In this document: piece by piece, positions 25,001 through 32,318 of the stretch
Layout: every line of letters begins with the position of its first letter
How positions within the stretch are numbered: position 1 is the stretch's first letter
Origin: Allocoprobacillus merdigallinarum
GTDB taxonomy: Bacteria; Bacillota_I; Bacilli_A; Erysipelotrichales; Coprobacillaceae
NCBI GenBank assembly: GCA_019117525.1
Contig: DWZO01000001.1
Location: forward strand, 1 to 32,426
Direction of reading: 5' to 3'
DNA: 32,426 nt
Made by a program: the position numbers and the translations under genes
The notes under the pieces: generated by a model
Told to the model about the DNA's origin: nothing
Database searches by the model: none
What the model saw: only the letters and a program-made list of their open reading frames with translations

Positions 25001-25267
25001 GAACATGGAATTCCTGCTCATCTTGTCAATTACATTGCTGATAAGAAAAATACAATCTTTGATTTAATGTTAACTGATACAGTTGATTTAATCATTGATA
25101 TACCAACAAGAAACAATAATTTAAAAGATGGATTTATGATTCGTCGCTTTGCAGTAGAAGCAGGTATTCCAATTTATACATCATTGGATACAGCTCAAGC
25201 ATTAATTAACTGTCTTGAAAAAAGACATCATGGTGATACATCACTTATTGATATAACAAAAATTTAA
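22073..25267 (+). CDS. carB: Carbamoyl-phosphate synthase large subunit
   Basis: 1064-residue CarB of normal length. Two homologous ATP-grasp halves are visible, each opening with a GSGPIIIGQ-like loop (GSGPIIIGQAAEFDYAG near residue 14 and GSGPIRIGQGIEFDY near 560). The first half makes carboxyphosphate and carbamate, the second carbamoyl phosphate. Further landmarks are YPVVIRPAYTLGGTGGG and YPVLVRPSYVLGGAGM, and the paired EVNPR metal and ATP contacts. The last 130 or so residues are an MGS-like allosteric domain that in known enzymes binds UMP or ornithine. No arginine or pyrimidine genes follow; a terminator closes the unit. Confidence 0.97.
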   Translation: MPRNHDIQKVLVIGSGPIIIGQAAEFDYAGTQACRALKEEGIEVVLINSNPATIMTDKDIADKVYIEPLTVPVVKHLIEVEKPDSILPTLGGQNALNIAMALADEGFLDKHHVRTIGTSTDTIKLAEDRLEFKTLMEKIGEPCAASIVVNHVDEAIEFANKIGYPVVIRPAYTLGGTGGGIANNEEELHHICSNGLRLSRVSQCLIEKSIAGWKEIEYEVMRDGHGNCITVCNMENLDPVGVHTGDSIVVAPSQTLSDKEYQMLRSSALNIITALNIQGGCNVQYALNPDSFEYCVIEVNPRVSRSSALASKATGYPIAKLAAKIALGYTLDEIKNAVTGKTYASYEPTLDYIVCKIPKWPFDKFVGASRKLGTQMKATGEVMSIAHNFEGAFMKALRSLEQNVYDLHIPEVDGLSLDELKVKLKDVDDHRIFVVAQALRQGMSEQEIHDITRIDCWFIDKIKHLTEVEQQLKTEPLTVELLKLAKRLEFPDQIIAKYTNHTTQDIHQMRLDHHIEAVYKTVDTCAAEFDATTPYYYSVYGEHNEVDPRDDKKKIMVLGSGPIRIGQGIEFDYCSVHCVWALKEAGYDTIIVNNNPETVSTDFDIADRLYFEPLTPEDVESIVRLEKPDGAIVQFGGQTAIKLTKALMEMGVPILGTSADNVDAAEDRERFDEILQRCDIDRPRGSTVFTTEEALEVANRLGYPVLVRPSYVLGGAGMEIALNDGDIKKFMEIINRQYQEHPILIDKYLSGKEVEVDAICDEHGVLIPGIMEHVERAGVHSGDSISVYPPQKIKQEIKDVIVDYTQRLAKALHVIGLINIQFIVYEDQVYVIEVNPRSSRTIPYISKVTDIPVVDVATHVIMGKTIKEQGYEYGLAKEKETVAIKMPVFSFEKITGAEISLGPEMKSTGEVLGVSKDFDEAIYKAFIATGIDLPKKKNIICTIKDSAKEEFLPIAKQYHQFGYDIYATIGTFTYLIEHGIPAHLVNYIADKKNTIFDLMLTDTVDLIIDIPTRNNNLKDGFMIRRFAVEAGIPIYTSLDTAQALINCLEKRHHGDTSLIDITKI

Positions 25268-25278
25268 TAAAAGAAAAA

Positions 25279-25309
25279 TGGGTGTCATATTTTGGTGACA
25301 TCCGTTTTT
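25279..25309 (+). terminator. carAB terminator
   Basis: GGGTGTCA (25280-25287) and TGACATCC (25296-25303) pair over 8 bp with one G-U, followed by GTTTTT. It lies directly after the carB stop. Confidence 0.8.
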
Positions 25310-25317
25310 ATCTGTAA

Positions 25318-25343
25318 TAAAAAAGACTCCATATAAAGAGTCT
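25318..25343 (-). terminator. Terminator of the minus-strand transporter gene
   Basis: AGACTC and GAGTCT form a 6-bp stem with an 8-base loop. On the minus strand it is followed by a TTTTTT run, just past the transporter stop codon. It faces the carAB terminator. Confidence 0.7.
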
Positions 25344-25347
25344 AAAA

Positions 25348-26583
25348 TTATTGATGCAATTTTTCTGTTTTTTTGAAGAATACAAAACCAATGAAGAACA
25401 TGATAGCTAATGAACCTACACCTATATTCATCATACCTGTAACTTGAGAAATAAGGGAAACAAGAGTTGTTCCCATGAATGATGCTCCTTTACCACAAAT
25501 ATCATATAAACCAAAATATTCACCAGAACGATTGGCTGGAATGATTTTAGCATAATAAGAACGTGATAATGATTGAATGGCTCCTTGAAAGATTCCAACA
25601 CCAACAGCTAAAATCCAGAATTGATATTGTTGTTGGAGAGTGATTCCATATAATGCAATAAGGAAATAAGCAAAGATACATATTTTGATGAGTTTTGTAT
25701 TTTCAATAGAAGAACTTAATTTTCCAAAGATTAAAGCAGCTGGAAACGCCACAATTTGCGTTAATAATAAAGCCAATAACAAACCTGTTGTATCTAATCC
25801 TAAAGCTGTTCCATAGGCCGTAGCCATATCAATGATGGTATAAACACCATCAATATAAAAGAAGAAAGCAATCAAAAAGAATAAGACTTTAGGATTCTTT
25901 TTTAAATCTACAAAGATATTTTTTAAACGTAGAAAACTCGCTTTAACATAATGGTTTTCTTTTTCTAAATAATATGTTTGATGATATCCTAGAATTAAAG
26001 GAACTGACAATAATAACCACCATAAAGCAATTAGAATAAAACAAATGCTCATGGCTGTTTCCATTGTTAATGAAAGTTGTTCATAAAATAATACAAGGGC
26101 TAAACTGGCTATAAAAGGTATACAGCTTCCAATGTATCCCCAGGCATATCCTTTAGCAGAAACATTATCCATACGTTCTGGAGATGTAATATCTATAAGC
26201 ATAGAATCATAAAAAACCAGACTTAATGAATAAGCAGATTTTGCAATCACAAATAAACATAAAAACCATAACCAAGATGAAGTAAATCCAAGTAAAATAC
26301 AACCCAATGCGCCAATGAGTAAAGCAACCATGAACAGCTTCTTTTTCCATCCTTTAAAATCAGAAGCAGTTCCTAATATAGGACCAAGAATAGCTGTAAT
26401 GATTGTGGCTATAGATGTTGCATACCCCCAAAAAGCTAAATAGTTTGTTTCAGAGATATGAGCGCTGTCAGCTAAGAAATTAAAATAAATAGGCATGATT
26501 GTAGATACAAGTAATGTAAAAGCAGAGTTTCCAATATCATACATAATCCACTTCTTTTCTAAAGATGTTGTTTTAGATGTCAT
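25348..26583 (-). CDS. MFS transporter, UMF1/Atg22-like
   Basis: 411-residue major facilitator with about 12 helices. The N-terminal KKWIMYDIGNSAFTLLVSTIMPIYF and the early SDFKGWKKK loop are typical of the UMF1 (Atg22-like) branch, whose eukaryotic member exports amino acids from the vacuole; bacterial substrates are largely unknown. The ATG at 26583 is chosen because AAAAGGAG lies about 9 bases upstream; the frame opens further inside the neighbouring gene. It overlaps the end of the upstream phospholipase-like gene by 11 bases, so the two are coupled. Confidence 0.85.
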   Translation of the reverse strand: MTSKTTSLEKKWIMYDIGNSAFTLLVSTIMPIYFNFLADSAHISETNYLAFWGYATSIATIITAILGPILGTASDFKGWKKKLFMVALLIGALGCILLGFTSSWLWFLCLFVIAKSAYSLSLVFYDSMLIDITSPERMDNVSAKGYAWGYIGSCIPFIASLALVLFYEQLSLTMETAMSICFILIALWWLLLSVPLILGYHQTYYLEKENHYVKASFLRLKNIFVDLKKNPKVLFFLIAFFFYIDGVYTIIDMATAYGTALGLDTTGLLLALLLTQIVAFPAALIFGKLSSSIENTKLIKICIFAYFLIALYGITLQQQYQFWILAVGVGIFQGAIQSLSRSYYAKIIPANRSGEYFGLYDICGKGASFMGTTLVSLISQVTGMMNIGVGSLAIMFFIGFVFFKKTEKLHQ

Positions 26584-27427
26584 ATTCTTTCTCCTTTTCA
26601 TACGATAATACTGGAATATTTTCCCAACCTTCTTGAGCACTGTAATGTGCTAAAAAATCATGACTGAGTGGTTCGTTTTTTGTTAAGTATGTATAATAAT
26701 TTTCACTGAGTTCAAGACAGTGTGGAATGGCTTTTTTCATTAATTTTTCTAAACGTAGATTACTATCTTTGCATGCTTCGTGGTCTTTTTGATCCATCAA
26801 CAATCCACGATAACCTTTATATTTACCTGAAATCAATAAAAAGACTTTCACTAATGTTCTGATGAATGGATTATGACTTGCTAGAAAACGATTATATGTT
26901 TTCATGGATTTTAATGTTGATAAGATCTGTTGAACACTAAATTGATTAAAAAAAGTTTGAATCACTTTGGCATTTTCCATAGTGGGATGTAAATGCTGAG
27001 TTAAATCTGTGTATAACGGTTTTTGATGATTCTTGATCAATAAATATTTATCCATTTCACATTCAATTAAGGAATGTGAAACATGTGAAGCTTGCATTTT
27101 CTTTTCAATATAACTATGACATTCATAGTCCAATGCAAAATGAGCAATAAAACCTAACATATAGGCTATTTTGGCTTCTTTATGACTTTTTTCTAAAATA
27201 ACATGACGAGAATTTTCAAATAAGTCATAAGCTTTTTGTTTATGCATGGCACTTCCCCAACGATTCAAATCATTATGATGATAAATCTGATAATAGAAAA
27301 AAATATCAGGACCATGTAAACCTATTTCATAAAGTTCAATATTGTCTTGAATGATTTTTTGAAGATGGGGTGAATAAACTTTTTTCATTTCTTCCCCAAA
27401 ACAATAATGTGTATATATGGCTGGCAT
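26573..27427 (-). CDS. Zinc-dependent phospholipase C-like protein
   Basis: 284-residue protein of the zinc-dependent phospholipase C family (PF00882-like). Metal-ligand-like motifs are HYCFGEEM near the N-terminus, GLHGPDIFFYY near residue 40 and the helix GFIAHFALDYECHSYIE near 110-127. No signal peptide is visible, so it is probably cytoplasmic and may not be a secreted toxin-type phospholipase. Many such short proteins in gut Bacillota remain uncharacterised. AGGAGGGGG precedes the ATG. It is first in a two-gene operon with the UMF1 transporter, whose start lies inside its last codons. Confidence 0.85.
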   Translation of the reverse strand: MPAIYTHYCFGEEMKKVYSPHLQKIIQDNIELYEIGLHGPDIFFYYQIYHHNDLNRWGSAMHKQKAYDLFENSRHVILEKSHKEAKIAYMLGFIAHFALDYECHSYIEKKMQASHVSHSLIECEMDKYLLIKNHQKPLYTDLTQHLHPTMENAKVIQTFFNQFSVQQILSTLKSMKTYNRFLASHNPFIRTLVKVFLLISGKYKGYRGLLMDQKDHEACKDSNLRLEKLMKKAIPHCLELSENYYTYLTKNEPLSHDFLAHYSAQEGWENIPVLSYEKEKEYDI

Positions 27428-27523
27428 ATATCCCCCTCCTAACGTGTATATATTACCACAAAAATATAAAAAGAATGTAAAAAATACTTAAAAAAATTGT
27501 AATATTCATATGATTAAAGAGAT

Positions 27524-27560
27524 AAAAAGATCATCATAAGTATGAATCCTATGATGATCT
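27524..27560 (-). terminator. Terminator of flavodoxin-like gene
   Basis: AGATCATCATA (27528-27538) and TATGATGATCT (27550-27560) form a perfect 11-bp stem with an 11-base loop. On the minus strand TTTTATC follows. It sits just after the stop of the flavodoxin-like gene. Confidence 0.8.
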
Positions 27561-27563
27561 CGA

Positions 27564-28055
27564 TTATTGAATGACTGAAAGTTGTTGGATAAATGATTGT
27601 AAATCCTCTGGGCTAGGATGTGATAATGCCTGATCAAAATTTTCAATCATAGGAATAAATTTTTCCGGCTGTTTTTGTGCCATTTGTTCATAACGTTGTC
27701 TGACACTCATAGGCATTTTTCCTTGACACATAAATTGTCCCACAATTTGATTATCATCAGCAATGTTTGTTTGGACACGTTTTAAAATACCATCAAAATA
27801 TTCTTGACTACCACCAAAACCAGCAGTTCCAAATAAAAAGATTTTTTGATGATGGAGTTGTTTTAAATAATCCTGAATTGATTCATCACATGTTCCTTTA
27901 TCTGTCCAGAAACCTACAAAAATATAATCAGCCATCAATGGTGCTAAGTCAGCCTTTCCATAATAACAACATTCTCCTTTTATATGATTTTTAATAGTTT
28001 CAGCCAACATTTGTGTATTTCCTGTTGGACTTGAAAAAATAATAGCATATTGCAT
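27564..28055 (-). CDS. Flavodoxin family protein
   Basis: 163-residue flavodoxin-like protein binding FMN. The phosphate loop is SSPTGNTQMLAE (about 8-19), and the further loops are FVGFWTDKGTCDESIQDYL and LFGTAGFGGSQEYFDGI. The CQGKMP segment near residue 110 is typical of a short-chain flavodoxin subgroup found in gut Clostridia and Erysipelotrichia, part of which is annotated as BilS, the partner of bilirubin reductase. No reductase partner is adjacent here, so I leave it as a generic electron carrier or NAD(P)H-dependent flavoprotein. AAGGAGG lies about 9 bases before the ATG. Monocistronic. Confidence 0.85.
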   Translation of the reverse strand: MQYAIIFSSPTGNTQMLAETIKNHIKGECCYYGKADLAPLMADYIFVGFWTDKGTCDESIQDYLKQLHHQKIFLFGTAGFGGSQEYFDGILKRVQTNIADDNQIVGQFMCQGKMPMSVRQRYEQMAQKQPEKFIPMIENFDQALSHPSPEDLQSFIQQLSVIQ

Positions 28056-28217
28056 AGAAATATCCTCCTTTTTTATGACGATATTATATGAATTTGTGTG
28101 AATGTTGTCAAATGAAATAAATTAAGTAAATATTAAGGAATTTTTCGTAGAATTGGTTTATAATGGTAGCTAAGTAAGGGTATAGTTTTAATAAGCCGTT
28201 ATGTTATGGAGGTAGTC

Positions 28218-29114
28218 ATGAAAAAAATTGTCATAGGGATACTCTCTTTTATGTTTATGTTAACAGGATGTCAATCACAAGACAAGGAAGCTCCTGTTTT
28301 AACGTTAACAAAATCAAGAGTTCAAATAGCATTAAATGATACATTTGATTATAGTCTTTATATTGAAAAAGCCAGCGATTCACAAGATGGTGATTTAATG
28401 GATCAGGTGAGCTACAGTGATATAGATACATCTACGGTAGGGAAGAAAACTGTCCATTATTCTGTAGAAGACCAGGCTGGAAATAAAGCTCAAAAGGATT
28501 TGATTGTAGATGTTGTGGAATATGTGGGGGATTTGATTAATCCTATCACAGCACAGGCGGATATTGTTGAAAATCCTGATGATGTGACTGTTCTTGTCAA
28601 TAAGTTACATGAAATACCTGAGGGATGGAAGCCTGATGATTTAGAAAAAGTGATTGATTGTAGTCAAAAGTTGCGTCATGAAGCGAATCAGGCATACACG
28701 CAATTTTATCAGGCAGCCAAGGAAAAAGGCATTGAGATTTATACTATCTCAGGCTATCGTGAACCAGAAACACAACAGCTTTATTGGGATAATTCTGTAA
28801 AAGTGTTTGGCCAAGAGCATGCTATTCAATATAATGCCTATCCTCGTCGTAGTGAACATGAACTAGGCTTATGTGTAGATATATCCTATACTATGGATGG
28901 AGATCGTTTAAGTGAAAAAGTGGCTGATAGTCCACTGGGAAAATTCATTGAAAGTGATGCTTATAAATATGGCTTTATTTTGCGTTATCCTCAAGATAAA
29001 GTGCGTATTACAGGTTATGGGTATGAACCATGGCATATTCGTTATGTAGGTGTAGATTTAGCTACACAATTACATCAGGAAAACAAAACATTAGAAGAAT
29101 ATTATGAAGGTTAA
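28218..29114 (+). CDS. VanY/M15B D,D-carboxypeptidase-like lipoprotein
   Basis: 298-residue lipoprotein. The signal ends in the lipobox LTGC. An Ig-like/DUF5011-type domain (about 27-105, with VGKKTVHYSVEDQAGNKA) is followed by an M15B peptidase domain. Zinc-site motifs are SGYRE, SEHELGLCVDI (His and Asp ligands) and EPWHIRYVG (His ligand). It should trim the terminal D-Ala from peptidoglycan stem peptides at the cell surface. The ATG at 28218 is used because GGAGG overlaps the earlier in-frame ATG at 28206. A TATAAT at 28159-28164 may be its -10 box, without a good -35. Ten bases separate it from the dUTPase gene. Confidence 0.9.
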   Translation: MKKIVIGILSFMFMLTGCQSQDKEAPVLTLTKSRVQIALNDTFDYSLYIEKASDSQDGDLMDQVSYSDIDTSTVGKKTVHYSVEDQAGNKAQKDLIVDVVEYVGDLINPITAQADIVENPDDVTVLVNKLHEIPEGWKPDDLEKVIDCSQKLRHEANQAYTQFYQAAKEKGIEIYTISGYREPETQQLYWDNSVKVFGQEHAIQYNAYPRRSEHELGLCVDISYTMDGDRLSEKVADSPLGKFIESDAYKYGFILRYPQDKVRITGYGYEPWHIRYVGVDLATQLHQENKTLEEYYEG

Positions 29115-29124
29115 GGAGAACAAT

Positions 29125-29634
29125 ATGACAACAGCAAAATTTTATAAAGTATCTTATCAACAATTTGAGGAAGCTTATTTAGATTATGAAGCACATGCTT
29201 CTAAGCAACAGATTCAATCTGTTTATGATTCTATTCAATTACCTAAACGTGCGACTAAAGGTTCAGCGGGATATGATTTTTATACACCTATTCATATATG
29301 CTTAAAACCACAGGAAACAATCAAGATTCCAACTGGTATTCGTTGTGAAATGAATGAAAGATGGGTTTTAATGATTTATCCTAGAAGTGGACTAGGATTT
29401 AAGTATCGTCTACAATTAAACAATACAGTGGGAGTTATTGATAGTGATTATTTTTATTCAGATAATGAGGGGCATATCTTTATTAAGATGACAAATGATA
29501 CAAATGAAAATAAAACTGTAGAAGTCTTACCTGGACAAGGGATTGCGCAAGGAATCTTTATGCAATATGGTCTTGTTGAAGATGATGATGCAAATGAGAT
29601 TCGTAATGGTGGATTTGGGAGTACAACCAAATAA
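29125..29634 (+). CDS. dut: dUTP diphosphatase
   Basis: 169-residue trimeric dUTPase, which converts dUTP to dUMP and PPi, keeping uracil out of DNA and feeding dTMP synthesis. The five motifs are visible: SAGYDFYT, PRSGLGFK (with Gly where many enzymes have a second Ser), NTVGVIDSDYF, GQGIAQGIF and RNGGFGST. An N-terminal extension of about 40 residues precedes motif 1, as in several Bacillota enzymes. AAGGAG overlaps the end of the previous gene; the ATG at 29125 is chosen over 29104. The stop codon abuts the start of the CapA-like gene. Confidence 0.93.
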   Translation: MTTAKFYKVSYQQFEEAYLDYEAHASKQQIQSVYDSIQLPKRATKGSAGYDFYTPIHICLKPQETIKIPTGIRCEMNERWVLMIYPRSGLGFKYRLQLNNTVGVIDSDYFYSDNEGHIFIKMTNDTNENKTVEVLPGQGIAQGIFMQYGLVEDDDANEIRNGGFGSTTK

Positions 29635-30765
29635 ATGAAAAAGATTATCCAATTATTGATATCTGTTTTATTGATTTCTGGCTGTCAAAATACACCAAAA
29701 AAAGAAAAAGTTCAGGAACAAAAAAAAGATGATACAGTTTCGTTTGTCGCCGTTGGGGATAATTTAATGCATCAAAGATTATTGGATGAAGCAAAAACGG
29801 ATGATGATTATGATTTTTCATCCTACTATACAAACATAAAGCCATATATTGAACAGGCTGATTTGGCTTTTGTCAATCAGGAAACAATATTAGGTGGGGG
29901 TAAAGCATCTGGCTATCCTTATTTTAATACTCCTGATGCTATGGCAAAGAATTTACATGATGTTGGGTTTGATATTGTCAATGGTTCTACTAACCATGCC
30001 TTAGATCAAGGATATGAAGGAATCCAGCATTCTATCCAGGTTTTTAAAAATTATCAGGATATGCATTATATTGGATTATATCAGTCTCAAGAAGAACGTG
30101 ATCAGATCCAGGTTGTTGAAAAGGATGGTTTACGTATAGCTTTTTTAGCATATAATCAGATGTTAAATTATACAGAAGATTATCCATCTTATTGTATTAA
30201 TGATTTTGATGAAGAAAAAATGAAAAACGATGTAGAAAATGCAAAGGAGATCAGTGATATTGTGATTGTATCTTGTCATTGGGGTATTGAAAATGATATG
30301 GAGCCACAACCATTTCAAAAGAAAAATGCGAAGTTTTTAGCTGATTTAGGTGTTGATATCGTTTTAGGAACACATACGCATACTTTACAGCCTGTAGAAT
30401 GGATTGAAGGTCAAGATGGTCATCAAACACTTGTAGCATATAGTTTGGGTAATTTTATTAGTGGAATGTTAGAAGAAGATTCTCAATTAGGTGGAATGCT
30501 GACATGTGATTTTAAAAAAGATGGAAGTGGGTGGTCTATTCAAAATGTCACTTTAGTACCACTTATGAATCATTATGAAACAACGAATCAAAAGAATATC
30601 ATTGATACAAGAGAGAAATTTACAGTATATAGATTAAAAGATTATACAGATGAACTTGCTAAAAAACATGCTTTACAAGGATACAATGGGATAACAATTT
30701 CAAAAGAACGCATGCAAGAAAAAGTAAAAGAAAGAGTAGGAAGTCATATTCAAATTGATATGTAG
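29635..30765 (+). CDS. CapA-like metallophosphatase-fold lipoprotein
   Basis: 376-residue lipoprotein (lipobox LISGC near residue 17, then a Lys/Gln-rich linker) with a CapA/PGA_cap domain. Metal-site motifs in order are AVGDNLMHQ, FVNQETILGG, VNGSTNHALDQG, IVSCHWGIE and LGTHTHTLQPVEW, ending with YSLGNFISG. CapA proteins were first linked to poly-gamma-glutamate capsules; most lone members like this one have unknown substrates, and no capB/capC genes are adjacent. The ATG starts at the base after the dUTPase stop codon with no good ribosome site, so translation probably depends on coupling. Confidence 0.88.
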   Translation: MKKIIQLLISVLLISGCQNTPKKEKVQEQKKDDTVSFVAVGDNLMHQRLLDEAKTDDDYDFSSYYTNIKPYIEQADLAFVNQETILGGGKASGYPYFNTPDAMAKNLHDVGFDIVNGSTNHALDQGYEGIQHSIQVFKNYQDMHYIGLYQSQEERDQIQVVEKDGLRIAFLAYNQMLNYTEDYPSYCINDFDEEKMKNDVENAKEISDIVIVSCHWGIENDMEPQPFQKKNAKFLADLGVDIVLGTHTHTLQPVEWIEGQDGHQTLVAYSLGNFISGMLEEDSQLGGMLTCDFKKDGSGWSIQNVTLVPLMNHYETTNQKNIIDTREKFTVYRLKDYTDELAKKHALQGYNGITISKERMQEKVKERVGSHIQIDM

Positions 30766-30787
30766 GGAACAGAAATGTTCTCTTTTT
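30764..30787 (+). terminator. Terminator of the VanY-dut-CapA operon
   Basis: AGGGAACA and TGTTCTCT pair over 8 bp (one G-U) around a GAAA tetraloop, followed by TTTT. The stem overlaps the CapA-like gene's stop codon. Confidence 0.75.
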
Positions 30788-30828
30788 AAATACAATGATT
30801 ATAGGAGATTTTGTAAGTGGTGATTTTG

Positions 30829-30857
30829 TTGAATAGCTTATCTTCTGTTGATATAAT
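30829..30857 (+). promoter_or_regulatory. Promoter of gene at 30879
   Basis: TTGAAT (30829-30834) and TATAAT (30852-30857) are separated by 17 bases, ending 21 bases before the ATG, which leaves a very short leader. Confidence 0.7.
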
Positions 30858-30878
30858 ATGGGATATAGGAGAAAAAAT

Positions 30879-31466
30879 ATGGCTAGAAAGAAAATACCTT
30901 CAATTGATGAATTAAGAGATTATCGAGAAAAGCAAGAGGCTTATCTTCAAGATTGTATTAAGAATCATAAAACATTTGTTATAACTGGTCCAAAATTTCA
31001 AGGAGAGAATATTTGGGTAGCTAAAAGTACCTTGCCTTTAATGGAAGCTGCCAAAGAAGTTGGTGCATCTTTTGAGGAAATATGGCAGTTATGTCGTAAA
31101 TTAGCAACTCTAACACATGCTCCCATAACAAAAAAAGAATATGAAAGAATGATTCCTTTTTCTAAAAAACCACATACAGTCGATACAGTTTTGCAATTTT
31201 TAGAAACAAATATTCCTCAATATAACCATAAAAGACACTGTTTAGATTTTGATATTGTCGCCTATTTTTATTGTTATGCATTGATTTCACTTTCAGATTA
31301 TAGACAAGAAGATTGTCAAAAACAATTATGGTATGCTGTTGATGACTTTATGGAAAGAGATCGAAATATGGCTATGGTTTTATTAAGAAACATGAAAGTT
31401 TTAGAACCGATACGTCCGTTTTTAACACCAATGAAAGAAAAGTTGGAAAAAGCAACAGAAAGTTAA
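30879..31466 (+). CDS. Hypothetical soluble protein
   Basis: 195-residue, largely helical, charged protein with a basic N-terminus (MARKKIPSIDELRDYREKQEAY). There is no signal peptide, membrane helix or recognisable catalytic motif. A Cys/Tyr-rich central part (YFYCYALISLSDYRQEDCQKQLWY) and a helical end rich in Lys/Glu are visible. The ATG at 30879 follows AGGAG by 7 bases; an upstream in-frame ATG at 30858 overlaps the -10 box. It has its own promoter. Function unknown. Confidence 0.7.
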   Translation: MARKKIPSIDELRDYREKQEAYLQDCIKNHKTFVITGPKFQGENIWVAKSTLPLMEAAKEVGASFEEIWQLCRKLATLTHAPITKKEYERMIPFSKKPHTVDTVLQFLETNIPQYNHKRHCLDFDIVAYFYCYALISLSDYRQEDCQKQLWYAVDDFMERDRNMAMVLLRNMKVLEPIRPFLTPMKEKLEKATES

Positions 31467-31475
31467 ATATATTTA

Positions 31476-31656
31476 TTGAAAAATAAAGATAAAATAAAAA
31501 CATATATGTGAGAAGGAATGTCAATAGGAATGTATATTGGAACATCACTAGGAGTCATTATAGGACTGTTTACTGATAACATTCCTATATATATGTTTTG
31601 GGATAAGTATAGGTTTATGTGTTGGTTTAGGAATAGATTCTTTAATCAAAAAATAA
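31476..31656 (+). pseudogene. Decayed copy of the glycine-zipper gene at 1568
   Basis: The DNA matches the gene at 1568-1783 almost throughout. The relict starts TTG-AAA-AAT-AAA where the intact copy has ATG, lacks about eight codons after that, has TGA in place of TTA after ACATATATG, and carries a 2-base deletion near 31585-31590 (ATATATATG versus GTCTGTATATG) that shifts the frame. It ends in AAA-AAA-TAA at 31654-31656 when the original frame is followed. An internal ATG at 31518 leaves a frameshifted ORF that is unlikely to be functional. It is a clear pseudogene and shows that this gene type was duplicated or inserted twice. Confidence 0.85.
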
Positions 31657-31691
31657 GTGGTAGTTTAAAATTATAAAAAGGAATGATAAGA

Positions 31692-32246
31692 TTGAAAACA
31701 GAAAAAGAAAAAATGATTTCTGGAGAAAAATATAATCCTGCTAATCCTAGACTTGTTCTTGAACGAGCACGAGCAAATAGAATATGTACTAAGTATAATA
31801 AAAGAAGTTTTAATGAGATCAATATGAAATCACGATTAATGAGAAAATTAATAAATACTAACGGAAAATTTTGGATTAAACCACCATTTTTTTGTGATTA
31901 TGGATATAATATTTTCATTGAAAAAAATGTTATGCTTAATTATGGTTGTGTAATATTAGATGTTTGCCCTGTAAAAATAGGAGAGCATACTTTAATAGGA
32001 CCAAATACCCATATTTATACAGCTTGTCATTCATTAGTTCCAGATGAAAGAATTTCAGATATTGAATTTGGCAAACCTGTAACTATTGGTAAAAATGTAT
32101 GGATTGGAGGAAATTGTACTATTTTACCGGGAGTGACTATTGGGGATAATTCGGTTATTGGTGCTGGAAGTGTTGTAACAAAAGATATTCCAAACAATTC
32201 TATAGCAGTAGGCAATCCGGCAAAAGTGAAATCAAAAAATGAGTGA
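31692..32246 (+). CDS. Maa/LacA-type sugar O-acetyltransferase
   Basis: 184-residue left-handed beta-helix acetyltransferase of the maltose/galactoside O-acetyltransferase group. The N-terminal Mac domain (TEKEKMISGEKYNPANPRLVLERARA) is followed by hexapeptide repeats (CPVKIGEHTLIGPNTHIYTACHSL, with the catalytic His in ACHSL, then ITILPGVTIGDNSVIGAGSVV-like turns). It acetylates sugars using acetyl-CoA; the native acceptor is unknown. I prefer the TTG at 31692 because AAAAAGGA ends 9 bases upstream and the protein then begins MKTEKEKM as usual; an ATG at 31683 touches that site. No sugar operon is adjacent. Confidence 0.88.
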   Translation: MKTEKEKMISGEKYNPANPRLVLERARANRICTKYNKRSFNEINMKSRLMRKLINTNGKFWIKPPFFCDYGYNIFIEKNVMLNYGCVILDVCPVKIGEHTLIGPNTHIYTACHSLVPDERISDIEFGKPVTIGKNVWIGGNCTILPGVTIGDNSVIGAGSVVTKDIPNNSIAVGNPAKVKSKNE

Positions 32247-32318
32247 TATAAATTAAAATACTATTAGTAGGTGATAGAAGAAATGAGTAAATTGGAATTT
32301 GAAAGCGAGTTGATTTTA

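Noticed and set aside
24810..25067. 85-codon plus-strand ORF inside carB
   Set aside because: It is an alternative frame of the CarB C-terminal half, with no ribosome site or protein-like composition.
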